Shown piece by piece: positions 27,183-36,231 of a DNA stretch of 64,000 nt. The stretch comes from Isosphaera sp. (GTDB lineage Bacteria; Planctomycetota; Planctomycetia; Gemmatales; Gemmataceae). The stretch lies in contig PNKH01000018.1 of the NCBI GenBank assembly GCA_013822345.1, forward strand, positions 1-64,000. The letters run 5' to 3'. The position numbers and the translations under genes are program-made. The first letter of the stretch is position 1, and every line of letters begins with the position of its first letter. A model generated the notes under the pieces. The model made no database searches. It was not told where the DNA came from and saw only the letters and a list, made by a program, of their open reading frames with translations.

Positions 27183-27240
27183 CGTAGGGCACGCACCGCG
27201 TGCCGGCTTCGCAGCGCCGGCACGCGGTGCGTGCCCTACG
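27183..27240. repeat. Perfect 25-bp palindrome that supplies a stop codon
   Basis: Arms 27183-27207 and 27216-27240 (CGTAGGGCACGCACCGCGTG and its continuation GCCGGC) are exact complements around the loop TTCGCAGC. The right end contains the TAG stop codon of the sugar isomerase gene at 27236-27238. It may act as a terminator for that gene, and it lies upstream of DinB in the same direction. Confidence 0.75.
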
Positions 27241-28159
27241 AAGCGAACGCCTTCCGCAGCAGGGCCAGGCTCTTCGGCACCGCCGTCTTCGGGTTCTCCT
27301 TCCCCTCGAACTCGAGCGACACGAACCCGGTGAACCGGTGCTTGCGGAGCATCCTCGCGATGCGGTCGTAGTCGAGGTCCAGGGTGTACCACAGCCCGCC
27401 GCCGTAGTACGTCTTCGCCTGCACCAGCACCGTCTTCGGGGCCAGCTTCTCCAGCCGGTCGTAGGGGTCCTCCAGGAAGTTGCCGGTGTCCATCGTCACT
27501 CGCAGCCACGGCGAGTCGATCGCGTCGACGACCTTCAGCACGCCCTCCGGCGTCCGGCCGAGGCCCCAGTGGTTCTCCAGCGCCAGCGTCACCCCGCACT
27601 TCTCCGCCGCCTTCAGGCACGCCGTCAGCCCGTCGATCACCCACTTGTACCCCTCCTCCTCGGTGTGCCCCGGGAGGACCGGCTCGACCCCGCGGTTCTT
27701 CATCAGCTCGTCGAAGCTCTTGCTCGTCCGCCAGGTCCCGGTGTTCACCCGCATCGTCGGCACGCCGAGGGCGTAGGCGAGTTCGATGCACTTGACCGTG
27801 TGGTCGACGTTCTTCTGCCGTTCTTCCCTGGCCGGGAACAGGAACCCCTGGTGGGTGCTGAACCCGTTCAGGCTCATCCCGTTCACGAACGCCCGCCGCT
27901 TCAGCCGCTGCAGGTGGCCGGGGGACTCGTCCTTCATCTGCCGGTGCAGGATCTCGACCGCGTCGAACCCCATCTCGCCGGCCAGGTCGATGCACGCCTC
28001 CGGGTCCCGGAGGTCCTCGTTCTTGAACTGCCAGAACGAGTACGTCGAGACGCCGATCCGGGTGGGCCGGGTCGGCTTCGGGTCGTCGGCCGCGGGTGCG
28101 GTGCCGACGGCGGCGAGGGCGGCGCCGGCGGCCAGGAAGCGGCGGCGGTCGGGCGGCAT
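27236..28159 (-). CDS. Tat-exported sugar phosphate isomerase/epimerase-like TIM barrel protein
   Basis: This 307-residue protein starts with a Tat-type signal (DRRRFLAAGAALAAVGTAPA) and continues with an AP-endonuclease-2-type TIM barrel. Barrel segments include IGVSTYSFWQFK, MGFDAVEILHRQM, TLALENHWGLGR, LRVTMDTGNFLEDPY and FVSLEFEG; His, Asp and Glu residues at strand ends are probable metal ligands. Planctomycetes encode many such exported sugar isomerase-like proteins. I chose ATG 28159 because GGAGA stands close upstream; an ATG at 28189 overlaps the stop of the preceding gene in ATGA and is an equal rival. The stop codon lies in the palindrome at 27183-27240. Confidence 0.85.
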   Translation of the reverse strand: MPPDRRRFLAAGAALAAVGTAPAADDPKPTRPTRIGVSTYSFWQFKNEDLRDPEACIDLAGEMGFDAVEILHRQMKDESPGHLQRLKRRAFVNGMSLNGFSTHQGFLFPAREERQKNVDHTVKCIELAYALGVPTMRVNTGTWRTSKSFDELMKNRGVEPVLPGHTEEEGYKWVIDGLTACLKAAEKCGVTLALENHWGLGRTPEGVLKVVDAIDSPWLRVTMDTGNFLEDPYDRLEKLAPKTVLVQAKTYYGGGLWYTLDLDYDRIARMLRKHRFTGFVSLEFEGKENPKTAVPKSLALLRKAFAS

Positions 28160-28185
28160 GGCGGGTCTCCGCGGGTTGCCGGTCA

Positions 28186-28818
28186 TCATCCGTGAACCGC
28201 CCAGATCGTCCAGAGGGTGAGGCCGAACGCGAGCCGCAGCCCGGTCTGGGCGATCACCCACCAGAGCGACGACGACAGGGTGGTGTTCATCTCGGCCAGG
28301 CTCTTCCGCACCTCGTCGTCGACGATCCGCTTCGGGTTGACGATCCCGAGCGTCAGCACCCGGACCACCGGCCCCTTCCACCCGAGCCAGCCCTCGGCCT
28401 GGTCCAGGTACTTCACCGTCTCGCCGTGGTCGAACCGCCCGACCCGGACGACGAAGTAGATGTCGACCGCCAGCATCGGGACCATCGGCAGGAGGATGAT
28501 CGGGACCAGCCACCACTCCTGCCGGAGCTGGTCGCCGGTGAGGACGGCGTACGGGAAGACGCCCCGGGACGCGACCAGTTGGAGGACGGTCACGACCAGG
28601 GCGAGGATCGCCGGGCGGAAGAACGACCAGTTCAAGAGCAGGCTCTTGTGCTCGGCCAGCCGGCCGATCAGCTTCGGCCACCGCCCGCGGACGGCGACCA
28701 GCAGGCGGATCGCGTTCCAGTACACGTCGTACCGGCGGAGGAAGCTGATGAGGAACATCACGGTGACGTAGAAGTCGAAGACGCGGATCAGGTTCGCCGG
28801 CGGCGGGTCGGGCGGCAT
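28186..28818 (-). CDS. Membrane protein with about four helices, unknown function
   Basis: This 210-residue protein has hydrophobic segments [59 protein letters not shown] and [13 protein letters not shown]. Between the third and fourth is a soluble loop with [21 protein letters not shown] do not recognise the family, and no catalytic motif is visible. Its stop codon overlaps the possible upstream start of the sugar isomerase gene, so the two are likely co-transcribed. Confidence 0.75.
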   Translation of the reverse strand: MPPDPPPANLIRVFDFYVTVMFLISFLRRYDVYWNAIRLLVAVRGRWPKLIGRLAEHKSLLLNWSFFRPAILALVVTVLQLVASRGVFPYAVLTGDQLRQEWWLVPIILLPMVPMLAVDIYFVVRVGRFDHGETVKYLDQAEGWLGWKGPVVRVLTLGIVNPKRIVDDEVRKSLAEMNTTLSSSLWWVIAQTGLRLAFGLTLWTIWAVHG

Positions 28819-28916
28819 CGGGTCGGGCCCCGGGGGGTGGTGGCATGGTATCGGTTCCGGCCGGGGTGAGGCGGGACGGGAGATTCCCGGTCGGGGGAGC
28901 GGTGGCGGGAATCCGG

Positions 28917-28944
28917 TTGACACCACCGTTTCGTCGGGTACGTT
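28917..28944 (+). promoter_or_regulatory. Possible sigma-70 promoter
   Basis: A consensus -35 TTGACA (28917-28922) is followed after 16 bases by TACGTT as a -10-like hexamer. It lies about 100 bases before the start of the small protein at 29045, in a divergent intergenic region. The -10 match is only partial. Confidence 0.4.
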
Positions 28945-29044
28945 ATCCCTGCCCCGTCCATCCCGTCGGCCCGACGCGCCGCGCGGCCACGGTTGGTTGC
29001 GCCCTGGCTCCAGCCAACCCCCCGGCTGCGAGGCACCGCCACTG

Positions 29045-29449
29045 ATGACGAACCCCGACCCGACCCCGCCCCCGGCGGGCACGCCCACTCCCACCCCGAG
29101 CGGCGCGGCGGCCGGCGCGGACCGGCGGAAGCGGAACATCCCGGTCGCCCTGGACCGGCGGCGGGCCGAGAACGCGGCGGCGAAGCGGAAGACGAGCGAG
29201 CGCCGCCGGCTCATCGACCCGACCACCTGCGAGCGGGACTACAACGACACCGAGACCGAGTTCATGAAGGCGATGGACCGGTACAAGCGGGAGAACCGCC
29301 GGCCGTTCCCGACCTGGAGCGAGGTGCTCGAGGTGCTCCACTCGCTCGGGTACCGGCGGGTCGCGGAGGCGACCGAGTTGCCCGGCGGGAAGCGGAACTC
29401 GGGGGCCACCCCGCCGCCGGCCGCCCGCCCCGAGCCCGCGAAGACCTGA
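29045..29449 (+). CDS. Small conserved-looking protein of unknown function
   Basis: This 134-residue protein has a Pro/Thr-rich disordered N-terminus, a strongly basic stretch ([20 protein letters not shown]) and a compact C-terminal part with [20 protein letters not shown] and [20 protein letters not shown]. The last segment looks like a small helical module that I have seen in other planctomycete hypothetical proteins. The start at 29045 is the only ATG; its Shine-Dalgarno sequence is weak. The stop codon is immediately followed by the palindromic element before lpxB. Confidence 0.65.
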   Translation: MTNPDPTPPPAGTPTPTPSGAAAGADRRKRNIPVALDRRRAENAAAKRKTSERRRLIDPTTCERDYNDTETEFMKAMDRYKRENRRPFPTWSEVLEVLHSLGYRRVAEATELPGGKRNSGATPPPAARPEPAKT

Positions 29450-29560
29450 CCTGGACCGTGGTCGTCCCGGCCGCTGCGACCCCGGTCGGAATGCGATACG
29501 TTCGTCCCGGAAGCGACCCGGGTCGGATCGGTGGAGCGGCCGGGACGGCCGCGGTCCAGG
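29450..29560. repeat. CCTGGACCG palindromic element, copy A, upstream of lpxB
   Basis: Arms 29450-29475 and 29535-29560 pair at 24 of 26 positions (GTCCCGGCCGCT in the left arm, AGCGGCCGGGAC in the right). The loop of about 59 bases contains a -10-like TACGTT (29497-29502). The element starts directly after the stop of the preceding gene and ends 22 bases before the lpxB start. Three more copies lie at 52350, 56037 and 63204. Confidence 0.8.
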
Positions 29561-29582
29561 AAACCTCGGCAAGGACGCCGTC

Positions 29583-30722
29583 ATGAACCTGTTCGTCAGC
29601 GCCGGGGAGCCGAGCGGCGACCTGCACGCCTCCAACCTCGTCCGGGCGCTGCTGGCCCGCGACCCGTCCACCCGCGTCACCGGGTTCGGCGGCCCGAAGA
29701 CGGCCGCCGCCGGGGCCGACCTGCTGTACCCCCTGACCGACCTCGCGGTCATGGGGGTGCGGAACGTCGTCCGCCACCTCCCGACCTTCTTCCGCCTCGG
29801 CGACCTGGCCCGGCGGCACTTCCGCACCGCCCGCCCGGACGCGGTCGTCCTGGTCGACTACCCCGGGTTCAACTTCGCCCTCGCCGGCCGGGCGCACGCC
29901 GCCGGCATCCCGGTCTACTACTTCGTCCCGCCGCAGCTGTGGGCGTGGCGGCGCGGCCGGGTGCGGGCGGTCCGGCGGTGGTGCAGCGGGGTGCTGTCGG
30001 CGCTGCCGTTCGAGGACGCTTGGTACCGGTCCCGCGGGGTGCGGACGCACTACGTCGGCCACCCGTACTTCGACGAACTCGCGGCCCAGCGACCGGACCC
30101 GGAGTTCGTGGCGGAGGAGCGGGCGACGGGCCGGCCGGTGGTGGCGCTGCTGCCGGGGTCGCGGAACCAGGAGGTGGCGGCGAACTTCGGGATGATGCTG
30201 GCGGCGGCGGGGAAGGTGCGGGCGGTCCGGCCGGACGCCCGGTTCCTGGTGGCGGCGTTCAACGAGCGTCAGGCGGCGGCGGTGCGGGCGATGGTGTCGG
30301 CGGGCGGGCTGCCGGTGCGGGTGTACGTCGGGCGGACGCCGGAGGTGATCGAGGCGGCGGACGCGTGCGTGGCGGTGTCCGGGTCGGTGAGCCTGGAGCT
30401 GATGTACCGGGCGAAGCCGACGGTGATCGTGTACCGGATGGGGGTGGCGTCGCAGTGGCTGGCCCGCCGGCTGGTGAAGCTGTCGTCGATCACGCTCGTG
30501 AACATGCTGGCGGGTGAGGTCCTGTTCCCCGAGATCCTCACGTCGCGGGACGAGTCGGACTGGATCGCCGGGCACGTCCTGGGGTGGCTGAACGACGCGG
30601 CCGCCAGGCAGGCGGCGGTCGGTCGGATCGCGGCGCTGCGCGACCGGGTGGCGGTGCCCGGGGCGTGCGACCGGGCCGCGGACTTTCTGCTGAGCGCACT
30701 TCAGAGCCGCCGCGCGGCGTGA
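29583..30722 (+). CDS. lpxB: Lipid-A-disaccharide synthase
   Basis: This 379-residue GT19 glycosyltransferase joins UDP-2,3-diacylglucosamine and lipid X in lipid A synthesis, at the inner face of the membrane. Motifs are SAGEPSGDLHASNLV at the N-terminus, VLVDYPGFNFALA, FVPPQLWAWRRGR, THYVGHPYFDEL and LLPGSRNQEV, followed by the donor-site SGSVSLELMYRAKPTVIVYR. The length is normal. AAGGA stands seven bases before the ATG. No other lpx gene is in the window. Its presence supports a Gram-negative-type outer membrane. Confidence 0.95.
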   Translation: MNLFVSAGEPSGDLHASNLVRALLARDPSTRVTGFGGPKTAAAGADLLYPLTDLAVMGVRNVVRHLPTFFRLGDLARRHFRTARPDAVVLVDYPGFNFALAGRAHAAGIPVYYFVPPQLWAWRRGRVRAVRRWCSGVLSALPFEDAWYRSRGVRTHYVGHPYFDELAAQRPDPEFVAEERATGRPVVALLPGSRNQEVAANFGMMLAAAGKVRAVRPDARFLVAAFNERQAAAVRAMVSAGGLPVRVYVGRTPEVIEAADACVAVSGSVSLELMYRAKPTVIVYRMGVASQWLARRLVKLSSITLVNMLAGEVLFPEILTSRDESDWIAGHVLGWLNDAAARQAAVGRIAALRDRVAVPGACDRAADFLLSALQSRRAA

Positions 30723-30978
30723 GCCGGGCCAGCGGGCGTGGGGGGGTCGGCCTGACGCGCCGCCGGTAGGTCTTCCTGCCCTTCGACGGGTTGGGAGCAG
30801 TTGGGGCACAGAAACTCGCGCCACGCCGTCGGGTCGGGTAGCCTGTGCCCGTTAGCCTGACCGGTGGATCAAGCCTGAGCGTGAGGCGTCTCACGGGCAG
30901 CGCCTGCCGAGCTCACGACAAGTTCGGCCACCGGAGGCCGTCGGTCACATCCCCTCCCATGAGGCACGTCTGGCACCG

Positions 30979-31395
30979 CTGAGATGGCTGTTCATTCTCG
31001 GGGTCGGGTGCGCGGTCACCGCGGGCCTCGCCGCGGACGACAAGGCCGACGAGGCGAAGAAGCTGGAAGGGACGTGGGTGGTCGCGTCCGCGACCCTCGA
31101 CGGGAAGGCGCTGGACGACATGAAGGACGGGCAGGTCGTCATCGCTGGCGGCAAGCTCACCCTGAAGCCGAAGGACGGGAAGGAGCAGAAGTTCATCTTC
31201 AAGGTGGACGGGTCCAGGAAGCCGAAGACGATGGACCTGGCCTTCGTGGAGCAGGTGCCGAACGCCGCCCCGCCGCGAGTCATCTACGACCTGGACGGGG
31301 ACGTCCTGAAGCTGGTGCTCGGGCCGCCGGACAGGCGGCCCACGGAGTTCACGGACAAGGGGCAACCGCTCGTCACGCTCAAGCGGAAGAAGTAG
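30979..31395 (+). CDS. TIGR03067-type exported protein with an abnormal start codon
   Basis: The frame to 31395 gives a typical planctomycete TIGR03067 protein: a hydrophobic N-terminus (LRWLFILGVGCAVTAGLAAD), then KKLEGTWVVASATLDGKALD, VVIAGGKLTLKPKDGKEQKF and a C-terminal PLVTLKRKK. No ATG, GTG or TTG stands in frame before the signal peptide. The codon where family members would have ATG-AGA-TGG reads CTG-AGA-TGG at 30979. It is either a CTG start, a start lost by one base change, or translation from the GTG at 31078 without a signal. The function of the family is unknown. I annotate from 30979 because the signal peptide is intact. Confidence 0.6.
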   Translation: MRWLFILGVGCAVTAGLAADDKADEAKKLEGTWVVASATLDGKALDDMKDGQVVIAGGKLTLKPKDGKEQKFIFKVDGSRKPKTMDLAFVEQVPNAAPPRVIYDLDGDVLKLVLGPPDRRPTEFTDKGQPLVTLKRKK

Positions 31396-31538
31396 CCGGT
31401 CGGTCGTCACGACAGGCCGGGCCGGCGCCGCACCCGACCCGGCCACGCGGTCTGTTTCTCGTACCCCCGGCACGTCTCCGTCGGTGATGGGTGTGCCGGC
31501 CGGGCTGCGGTGCGGGGTCGTCCGGCGCCGCCGGGGGG

Positions 31539-34070
31539 TCACCCGGCGGCCCGGGCCGGGGTCCCGGCCAGCGCCCCCTGGACCGCCGCCAAGAGCTCGT
31601 GCGGGCGGTACGGCTTGCCCAGCAGCCCGAGCGCCCCGTTCAGCTCCGCGATCTCGTCCGCCGAGTACCCGGTCGAGAACAGCACCCGCGCCCCCGGGTC
31701 GATCTCCACCAGTCGCCGGAACGCGTCCCGCCCGGACAGCCGCGGCATCGTCACGTCCAGCACCACCAGGTCGATCCCGGCGTGCGCCCGCTCGAACACC
31801 TCCACCGCCTCCACCCCGTCCGCCGCCGTCAGCACCCCGTACCCGGCCGGCTCCAGCACCGCCCGGGCCACGTCCAGGATCATCTCCTCGTCGTCCACCA
31901 CCAGCACCGTCCGCCGCCCGGCGGCGGGCTCGGGGACCTGCGGGCCCGGGAGCGGGATCGGGAACGGGGTCCGCGACCCCTCCGGCGGCGGGGGCGGCGC
32001 CGCCGGCCGGAACACCGACCGGCGGGCCGGGGCCGGGTCCGCCGGCGGCAGGTACAGGTCGAGCCGGGTGCCGGCCCCGGGGGCCGACTCGCACGTCACC
32101 CACCCGCGGTGCTGCTTCACGATCCCGTGGGCCATCGGCAGCCCCAGCCCGGTCCCCTTGCCCACCCCCTTGGTGGTGAAGAACGGCTCGAAGATCCGTG
32201 CCCGCACCTCGTCCGTCATCCCGCACCCGGTGTCCGCCACCCGGAGCCGGACGAACCGCCCCGCCCGCGCCTCCCCCGGCAACCCGGCCGCCTCCTCCTC
32301 CGTCACCTCGACCGCGTCCGCCGCCAGGGTCAGGGTGCCGCCGTCCGGCATCGCGTCCCGGGCGTTCAGGCACAGGTTCAGCAGCACCTGCGACAGGAGC
32401 GTCGGGTCGGCCCGGACCGGGCCGCAGTCGTCGGCCACCCGCACGTCCACCCGGACCCGCGGGCCCAGCGCGTGGCCGATCAGCCCGACCGCCTCGGCGA
32501 ACGCGTCCCCCGGGTGGACCGGGGCCGACACGAGCTGGTTCTTCCGGGCGTACCCGAGGAGCTTCCCGGTCAGGTCGGCGGCCCGGGCGGCGGCCTGCTC
32601 GACCGCCGCCAGGTGCGGCCGGTTCGGGTCGCCCGCCGGCAGGTCGATCAGGGCGAGCTTGCCCAGGATCGCGGTCAGGATGTTGTTGAAGTCGTGGGCC
32701 ACGCCCCCGGCCATCTGCCCGACCGCCTCCAGCTTGTGCGACTGGAGCAGGTGCTCCTCCAGCCGCTTCCGGTCGGTCACGTCGACCGACACCCCGAGCC
32801 CGTACTCGTACTCCCCGCCCGGCCCGCGGACGGCGGCGTACGACAGCTCCACCCACACCACCGACCCGTCCGGCCGGAAATACCGCTTGTGGATCCGGTG
32901 GCGGTCCCGGATGCCGGCCCGGGCCTCGTCGTACAGCGGCTCCTGGACCGCCCAGTCGTCCGGGTGGGTGAGGTCGGCCGGGGTGAGGGTCAGGACCTCG
33001 TCGATCGACCGCCCGACCAGGGCGGCGAACGCCGGGTTGCAGGCGACGAACCGGCCGGACGGGTCGGTCAGGGTGACCCCGGCCGAGGTCCCCTCGAAGA
33101 TCCCGCGGAACAGGGCCTCGCTCCGCCGCAGGGCGTCCTGGGCGGCCTTCAGGGCGCTCACGTCGGACGACACGCAGACCACCCCGGCCGCCCCGGTCTC
33201 CGGCCCGAGCGGGGCCTTGGTGGTGACCAGCGGGCGGCCACCCGGCCCCGGCGGGTACACCTCCTCGAACTGGACCGCCCTCCCGGCCGCCAGCACCTCC
33301 CGGTCCCGGGCCTCGGCCGCCTCCGCGTACCCCGGCCCGAGGAAGTCCGCCGGGGTCTTCCCGACCGCCTCCTCCGGCGGCACCCCGAGCAGGTCCGCCT
33401 GGAACCGGTTCATCACCAGGTACCGGCCGGCCGCGTCCTTGGCGTTGATGATCCCGGGGAACGCGTCGATGATCGACCGGAGCAGCTGGTTGGCCGACCG
33501 GACGGCCGCCTCGGCCGCCTTCCGGTCGGTCACGTCCCGCTGGATGATGGCCCAGTACGACGGCCCGCCGGCCGGGTCCGGGATCGGGACCAGGTTCAGG
33601 TCGACCCAGAACTCGGTCCCGTCCTTCCGGTAGTTCCGCAGCTCGACCCGCAGCGACCGCTGCTCGTCCAGGGCGGCCCGGATCGCATCGAGTGTCTGCG
33701 GGTCCGACTCCGGGCCGCGGAGGAAGTGGAGGGACCGGCCGAGGACCTCGTCCCGTGAGTACCCGGTGAGCCGGCAGAACGCCTCGTTCGCGTACACCAC
33801 CGCCCGCCCGCGGCCGGGCCGCGGGTGCGGCTCCAAGATGACAAGGGCGTCCCGGGCGTGGACGACGGCCGACTCGAGCAGCCGCAGCGGGGTGGGGGCG
33901 GGGGCCGGCGGGCGGGGGCGGAAGACGGCGACCGCGACCGCGGCCAGCAGACCCGCCCCGGCCAGGTACAGGGCGGCCCCGGGGAGCACCGCCTGCAGCC
34001 CCACCCCGGCCAGGACGGCCGCGGCCGCGAGCGCCGCCGGGGAGGTCAGACGGGGGGGCGGGGTGGGCAT
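31539..34070 (-). CDS. Hybrid sensor histidine kinase with three PAS domains and a receiver domain
   Basis: This 843-residue protein has one or two N-terminal membrane helices (residues about 8-50), then three PAS domains (about 60-180, 190-305 and 315-440). The histidine kinase region carries GGVAHDFNNILTAILGKLAL, with the phosphorylated His near residue 457, and an ATPase domain with NLCLNARDAM, VADTGCGM and KGTGLGLPMAHGIV. A Pro-rich linker leads to a receiver domain (VLVVDDEEMIL, phosphoacceptor Asp in DLVVLDVTMPRL near 768, and LLGKPYRPHELLAAV). The HDFNN form is typical of orphan-type kinases with a fused receiver. No partner regulator is adjacent. The signal sensed is unknown. Confidence 0.92.
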   Translation of the reverse strand: MPTPPPRLTSPAALAAAAVLAGVGLQAVLPGAALYLAGAGLLAAVAVAVFRPRPPAPAPTPLRLLESAVVHARDALVILEPHPRPGRGRAVVYANEAFCRLTGYSRDEVLGRSLHFLRGPESDPQTLDAIRAALDEQRSLRVELRNYRKDGTEFWVDLNLVPIPDPAGGPSYWAIIQRDVTDRKAAEAAVRSANQLLRSIIDAFPGIINAKDAAGRYLVMNRFQADLLGVPPEEAVGKTPADFLGPGYAEAAEARDREVLAAGRAVQFEEVYPPGPGGRPLVTTKAPLGPETGAAGVVCVSSDVSALKAAQDALRRSEALFRGIFEGTSAGVTLTDPSGRFVACNPAFAALVGRSIDEVLTLTPADLTHPDDWAVQEPLYDEARAGIRDRHRIHKRYFRPDGSVVWVELSYAAVRGPGGEYEYGLGVSVDVTDRKRLEEHLLQSHKLEAVGQMAGGVAHDFNNILTAILGKLALIDLPAGDPNRPHLAAVEQAAARAADLTGKLLGYARKNQLVSAPVHPGDAFAEAVGLIGHALGPRVRVDVRVADDCGPVRADPTLLSQVLLNLCLNARDAMPDGGTLTLAADAVEVTEEEAAGLPGEARAGRFVRLRVADTGCGMTDEVRARIFEPFFTTKGVGKGTGLGLPMAHGIVKQHRGWVTCESAPGAGTRLDLYLPPADPAPARRSVFRPAAPPPPPEGSRTPFPIPLPGPQVPEPAAGRRTVLVVDDEEMILDVARAVLEPAGYGVLTAADGVEAVEVFERAHAGIDLVVLDVTMPRLSGRDAFRRLVEIDPGARVLFSTGYSADEIAELNGALGLLGKPYRPHELLAAVQGALAGTPARAAG

Positions 34071-34295
34071 GGGCCGGAGCGGTCGGGTGACCCCGCGCGG
34101 GGCGCGGGCGGGGCACGGGTCCCCGTCCAGCTTAGGCCCGAAACGGCCCGTTCCTAACCACGTCCGGGAAAAACGGGACAGCCCCGACGGACCGGTGTAC
34201 AAACTCTCGCCGGGGGCGGAATCGGCTCAGCCCGGGCCACGATTTTCTACCCCGACCGGCCGGTTGGGCGGTCGCCCTTCTCGCGGTTCACACGC

Positions 34296-36149
34296 ATGGG
34301 ACACCGGAACCTCACCGAGTGCGTCGCCGACCTCGACCGGGCGGGTCACCTCCGCCGCGTGCCCGGCGAGATCGACCCGCACCTGGAGGCGGCCGAGGTG
34401 CAGCGGCGGGTGTACCGGGCCGGCGGGCCGGCGGTGCTGTTCGAACGGGTCAGGGGCACGCCCTTCCCGATGGTCTCGAACCTGTTCGGCACCCGCGACC
34501 GGACGCACTTCCTGTTCCGGGACGCGCTCGCCGGGGTGCGCAAGTTGGTCGAGCTGAAGACCGACCCCGGGAACCTCGCCCGCCGGCCGTGGCGGTACTG
34601 GGACGTGCCGCTATTGGCCTGGCGGCTCCGCCCGAAGTGGGTCCGCCGGGCGCCGGTCCTCGCCCATCCGACGACGCTGTCGCGGCTCCCGCAACTGGTG
34701 TGTTGGCCGCGCGACGGCGGGGCGTTCGTCACCCTGCCGCAGGTGTACACCGAGCACCCGGACCGGCCGGGTTGGCTGAAGTCGAACCTCGGCATGTACC
34801 GGGTGCAGTTGTCGGGGAACGGGTACGAGCCGGACCGCGAGTGCGGGCTGCACTACCAGATCCACCGCGGGATCGGGGTGCACCACGCGGCCGCCCGGCG
34901 GCGCGGCGAGGTGTTGCCGGTGAACGTGGTCGTCGGCGGGCCGCCGGCGCTGGCGGTGGCGGCGGTGATGCCGCTGCCGGAGGGGCTGCCGGAACTCGCG
35001 TTCGCCGGGGCGCTCGGCGGCAGAAGGTTACGCCTGTGCGCCGCGGGGCCGCTGCCGGTGCCGGCGGACGCCGACTTCGTCATCTCCGGCCACATCGACC
35101 CGACCCGCACGAAGCCGGAGGGGCCGTTCGGCGACCACCTCGGGTACTACAGCCTGGCCCACGACTTCCCGGTGATGACGGTGACCCGCGTCACCCACCG
35201 GGCGGGGGCGATCTGGCCGTTCACCGTGGTCGGCCGGCCGCCGCAGGAGGACACGTCGTTCGGGGAGTTGATCCACGAGCTGACCGGGCCGGTCATCCCG
35301 ACGGTGATCCCCGGGCTGCACGCGGTCCACGCCGTGGACGCCGCCGGGGTCCACCCGCTCTTGCTGGCGCTGGGCAGCGAGCGGTACGTCCCGTACGCCG
35401 CGACCCGCCGGCCGCAGGAGCTGCTGACGCTGGCCAACGCGGTCCTCGGGCAGGGCCAGTTGTCGCTCGCCAAGTACCTGTTCGTGGCCGCGAAGGAGGA
35501 CGCCCCGGACCTGGACATCCACGACATCCCGGCGTTCTTCCGGCACGTCCTGGAGCGGTTCGACCCGGAGGCCGACCTGCACTTCCAGACGCGGACGACG
35601 GTCGACACCCTCGACTACTCGGCCGGGATGGGGCTGAACGCCGGGAGCAAGGTGGTGGTGGCGGCGGCCGGGCCGAAGCGGCGCGACCTCGGGACGGAGG
35701 TGCCGGTGGGGCTGCGGCTGCCGGACGGCTTCGCCGACCCGCGGGTGGTGATGCCCGGCGTGTTGTCAGTCGCCGGTCGCCCGTTGCCTGTCGAGTGGCG
35801 GTCGGGTGGGGACTGCCCGCGAGACATCGAGAAGCTTCTTGAACAACTGGCAACTGGCAACGGGCGACCGGCAGGCTTCCCGCTGATCACCGTCGTGGAC
35901 GACAGCGAGTTCGCGGCCCGGAGCCTGGCGAACTGGCTGTGGGTGACGTTCACCCGGAGCGACCCGGCGAACGACGTGCACGGGGTCGGGGCGGGGGTGG
36001 TGCGGAAGCACTGGGGCTGCACCGGGCCGGTGGTGGTCGACGCCCGGCTGAAGCCGCACATGCCGCCGCCGCTGGAGGAGGACCCGGTGGTGACCCGGCG
36101 GGTCGACGCGCTGTTCGCCCGCGGCGGGCCGCTATACGGGGTGGAATGA
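34296..36149 (+). CDS. UbiD-family prenylated-FMN decarboxylase
   Basis: This 617-residue protein matches the UbiD family of non-oxidative decarboxylases that use prenylated FMN. Visible conserved parts include LHYQIHRGIGVHH, the active-site segment TRTKPEGPFGDHLGYYSLAH, PHLLL-like strand residues and DVHGVGAGVVRKHWGCTGP near the C-terminus. It is somewhat longer than classic UbiD (about 490 residues). The substrate cannot be inferred; no UbiX gene is nearby. A 16-bp inverted repeat lies inside the coding sequence at 35773-35871, in a linker after DPRVVMPGVLSVAG. The Shine-Dalgarno sequence is weak. Confidence 0.88.
   Translation: MGHRNLTECVADLDRAGHLRRVPGEIDPHLEAAEVQRRVYRAGGPAVLFERVRGTPFPMVSNLFGTRDRTHFLFRDALAGVRKLVELKTDPGNLARRPWRYWDVPLLAWRLRPKWVRRAPVLAHPTTLSRLPQLVCWPRDGGAFVTLPQVYTEHPDRPGWLKSNLGMYRVQLSGNGYEPDRECGLHYQIHRGIGVHHAAARRRGEVLPVNVVVGGPPALAVAAVMPLPEGLPELAFAGALGGRRLRLCAAGPLPVPADADFVISGHIDPTRTKPEGPFGDHLGYYSLAHDFPVMTVTRVTHRAGAIWPFTVVGRPPQEDTSFGELIHELTGPVIPTVIPGLHAVHAVDAAGVHPLLLALGSERYVPYAATRRPQELLTLANAVLGQGQLSLAKYLFVAAKEDAPDLDIHDIPAFFRHVLERFDPEADLHFQTRTTVDTLDYSAGMGLNAGSKVVVAAAGPKRRDLGTEVPVGLRLPDGFADPRVVMPGVLSVAGRPLPVEWRSGGDCPRDIEKLLEQLATGNGRPAGFPLITVVDDSEFAARSLANWLWVTFTRSDPANDVHGVGAGVVRKHWGCTGPVVVDARLKPHMPPPLEEDPVVTRRVDALFARGGPLYGVE
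35773..35871. repeat. Inverted repeat inside the UbiD coding sequence
   Basis: CCGGTCGCCCGTTGCC (35773-35788) and its exact complement GGCAACGGGCGACCGG (35856-35871) flank 67 bases. The right arm is preceded by a tandem AACTGGCAACTGGCAAC. It encodes a variable-looking linker including EWRSGGDCPRD and ATGNGRPAG. The base composition is more AT-rich than the flanks. It may be an inserted palindromic element that kept the frame. Confidence 0.55.
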
Positions 36150-36157
36150 CGCGGCGC

Positions 36158-36229
36158 GGATCGTCCGAGCCCGGGCGCCAGCGAGGTTTCGGGCACGGGC
36201 CCTCGCTGGCGCCCGGGCTCGGACGATCC
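36158..36229. terminator. Perfect 29-bp palindrome between convergent genes
   Basis: Arms 36158-36186 and 36201-36229 are exact complements, beginning GGATCGTCCGAGCCCGGGCG. They fill the whole gap between the UbiD stop (36149) and the stop of the esterase-like gene on the other strand (36232). This is a strong candidate for a bidirectional terminator. Confidence 0.75.
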
Positions 36230-36231
36230 GT

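Noticed and set aside
30730-30860. Minus-strand frame encoding WREFLCPNCSQPVEGQED, resembling a zinc-ribbon fragment
   Set aside because: It has one CxxC pair only and no start codon: a stop lies just upstream, and no ATG, GTG or TTG follows. Part of it mirrors the lpxB 3' end. It may be a remnant, but I cannot support a gene.
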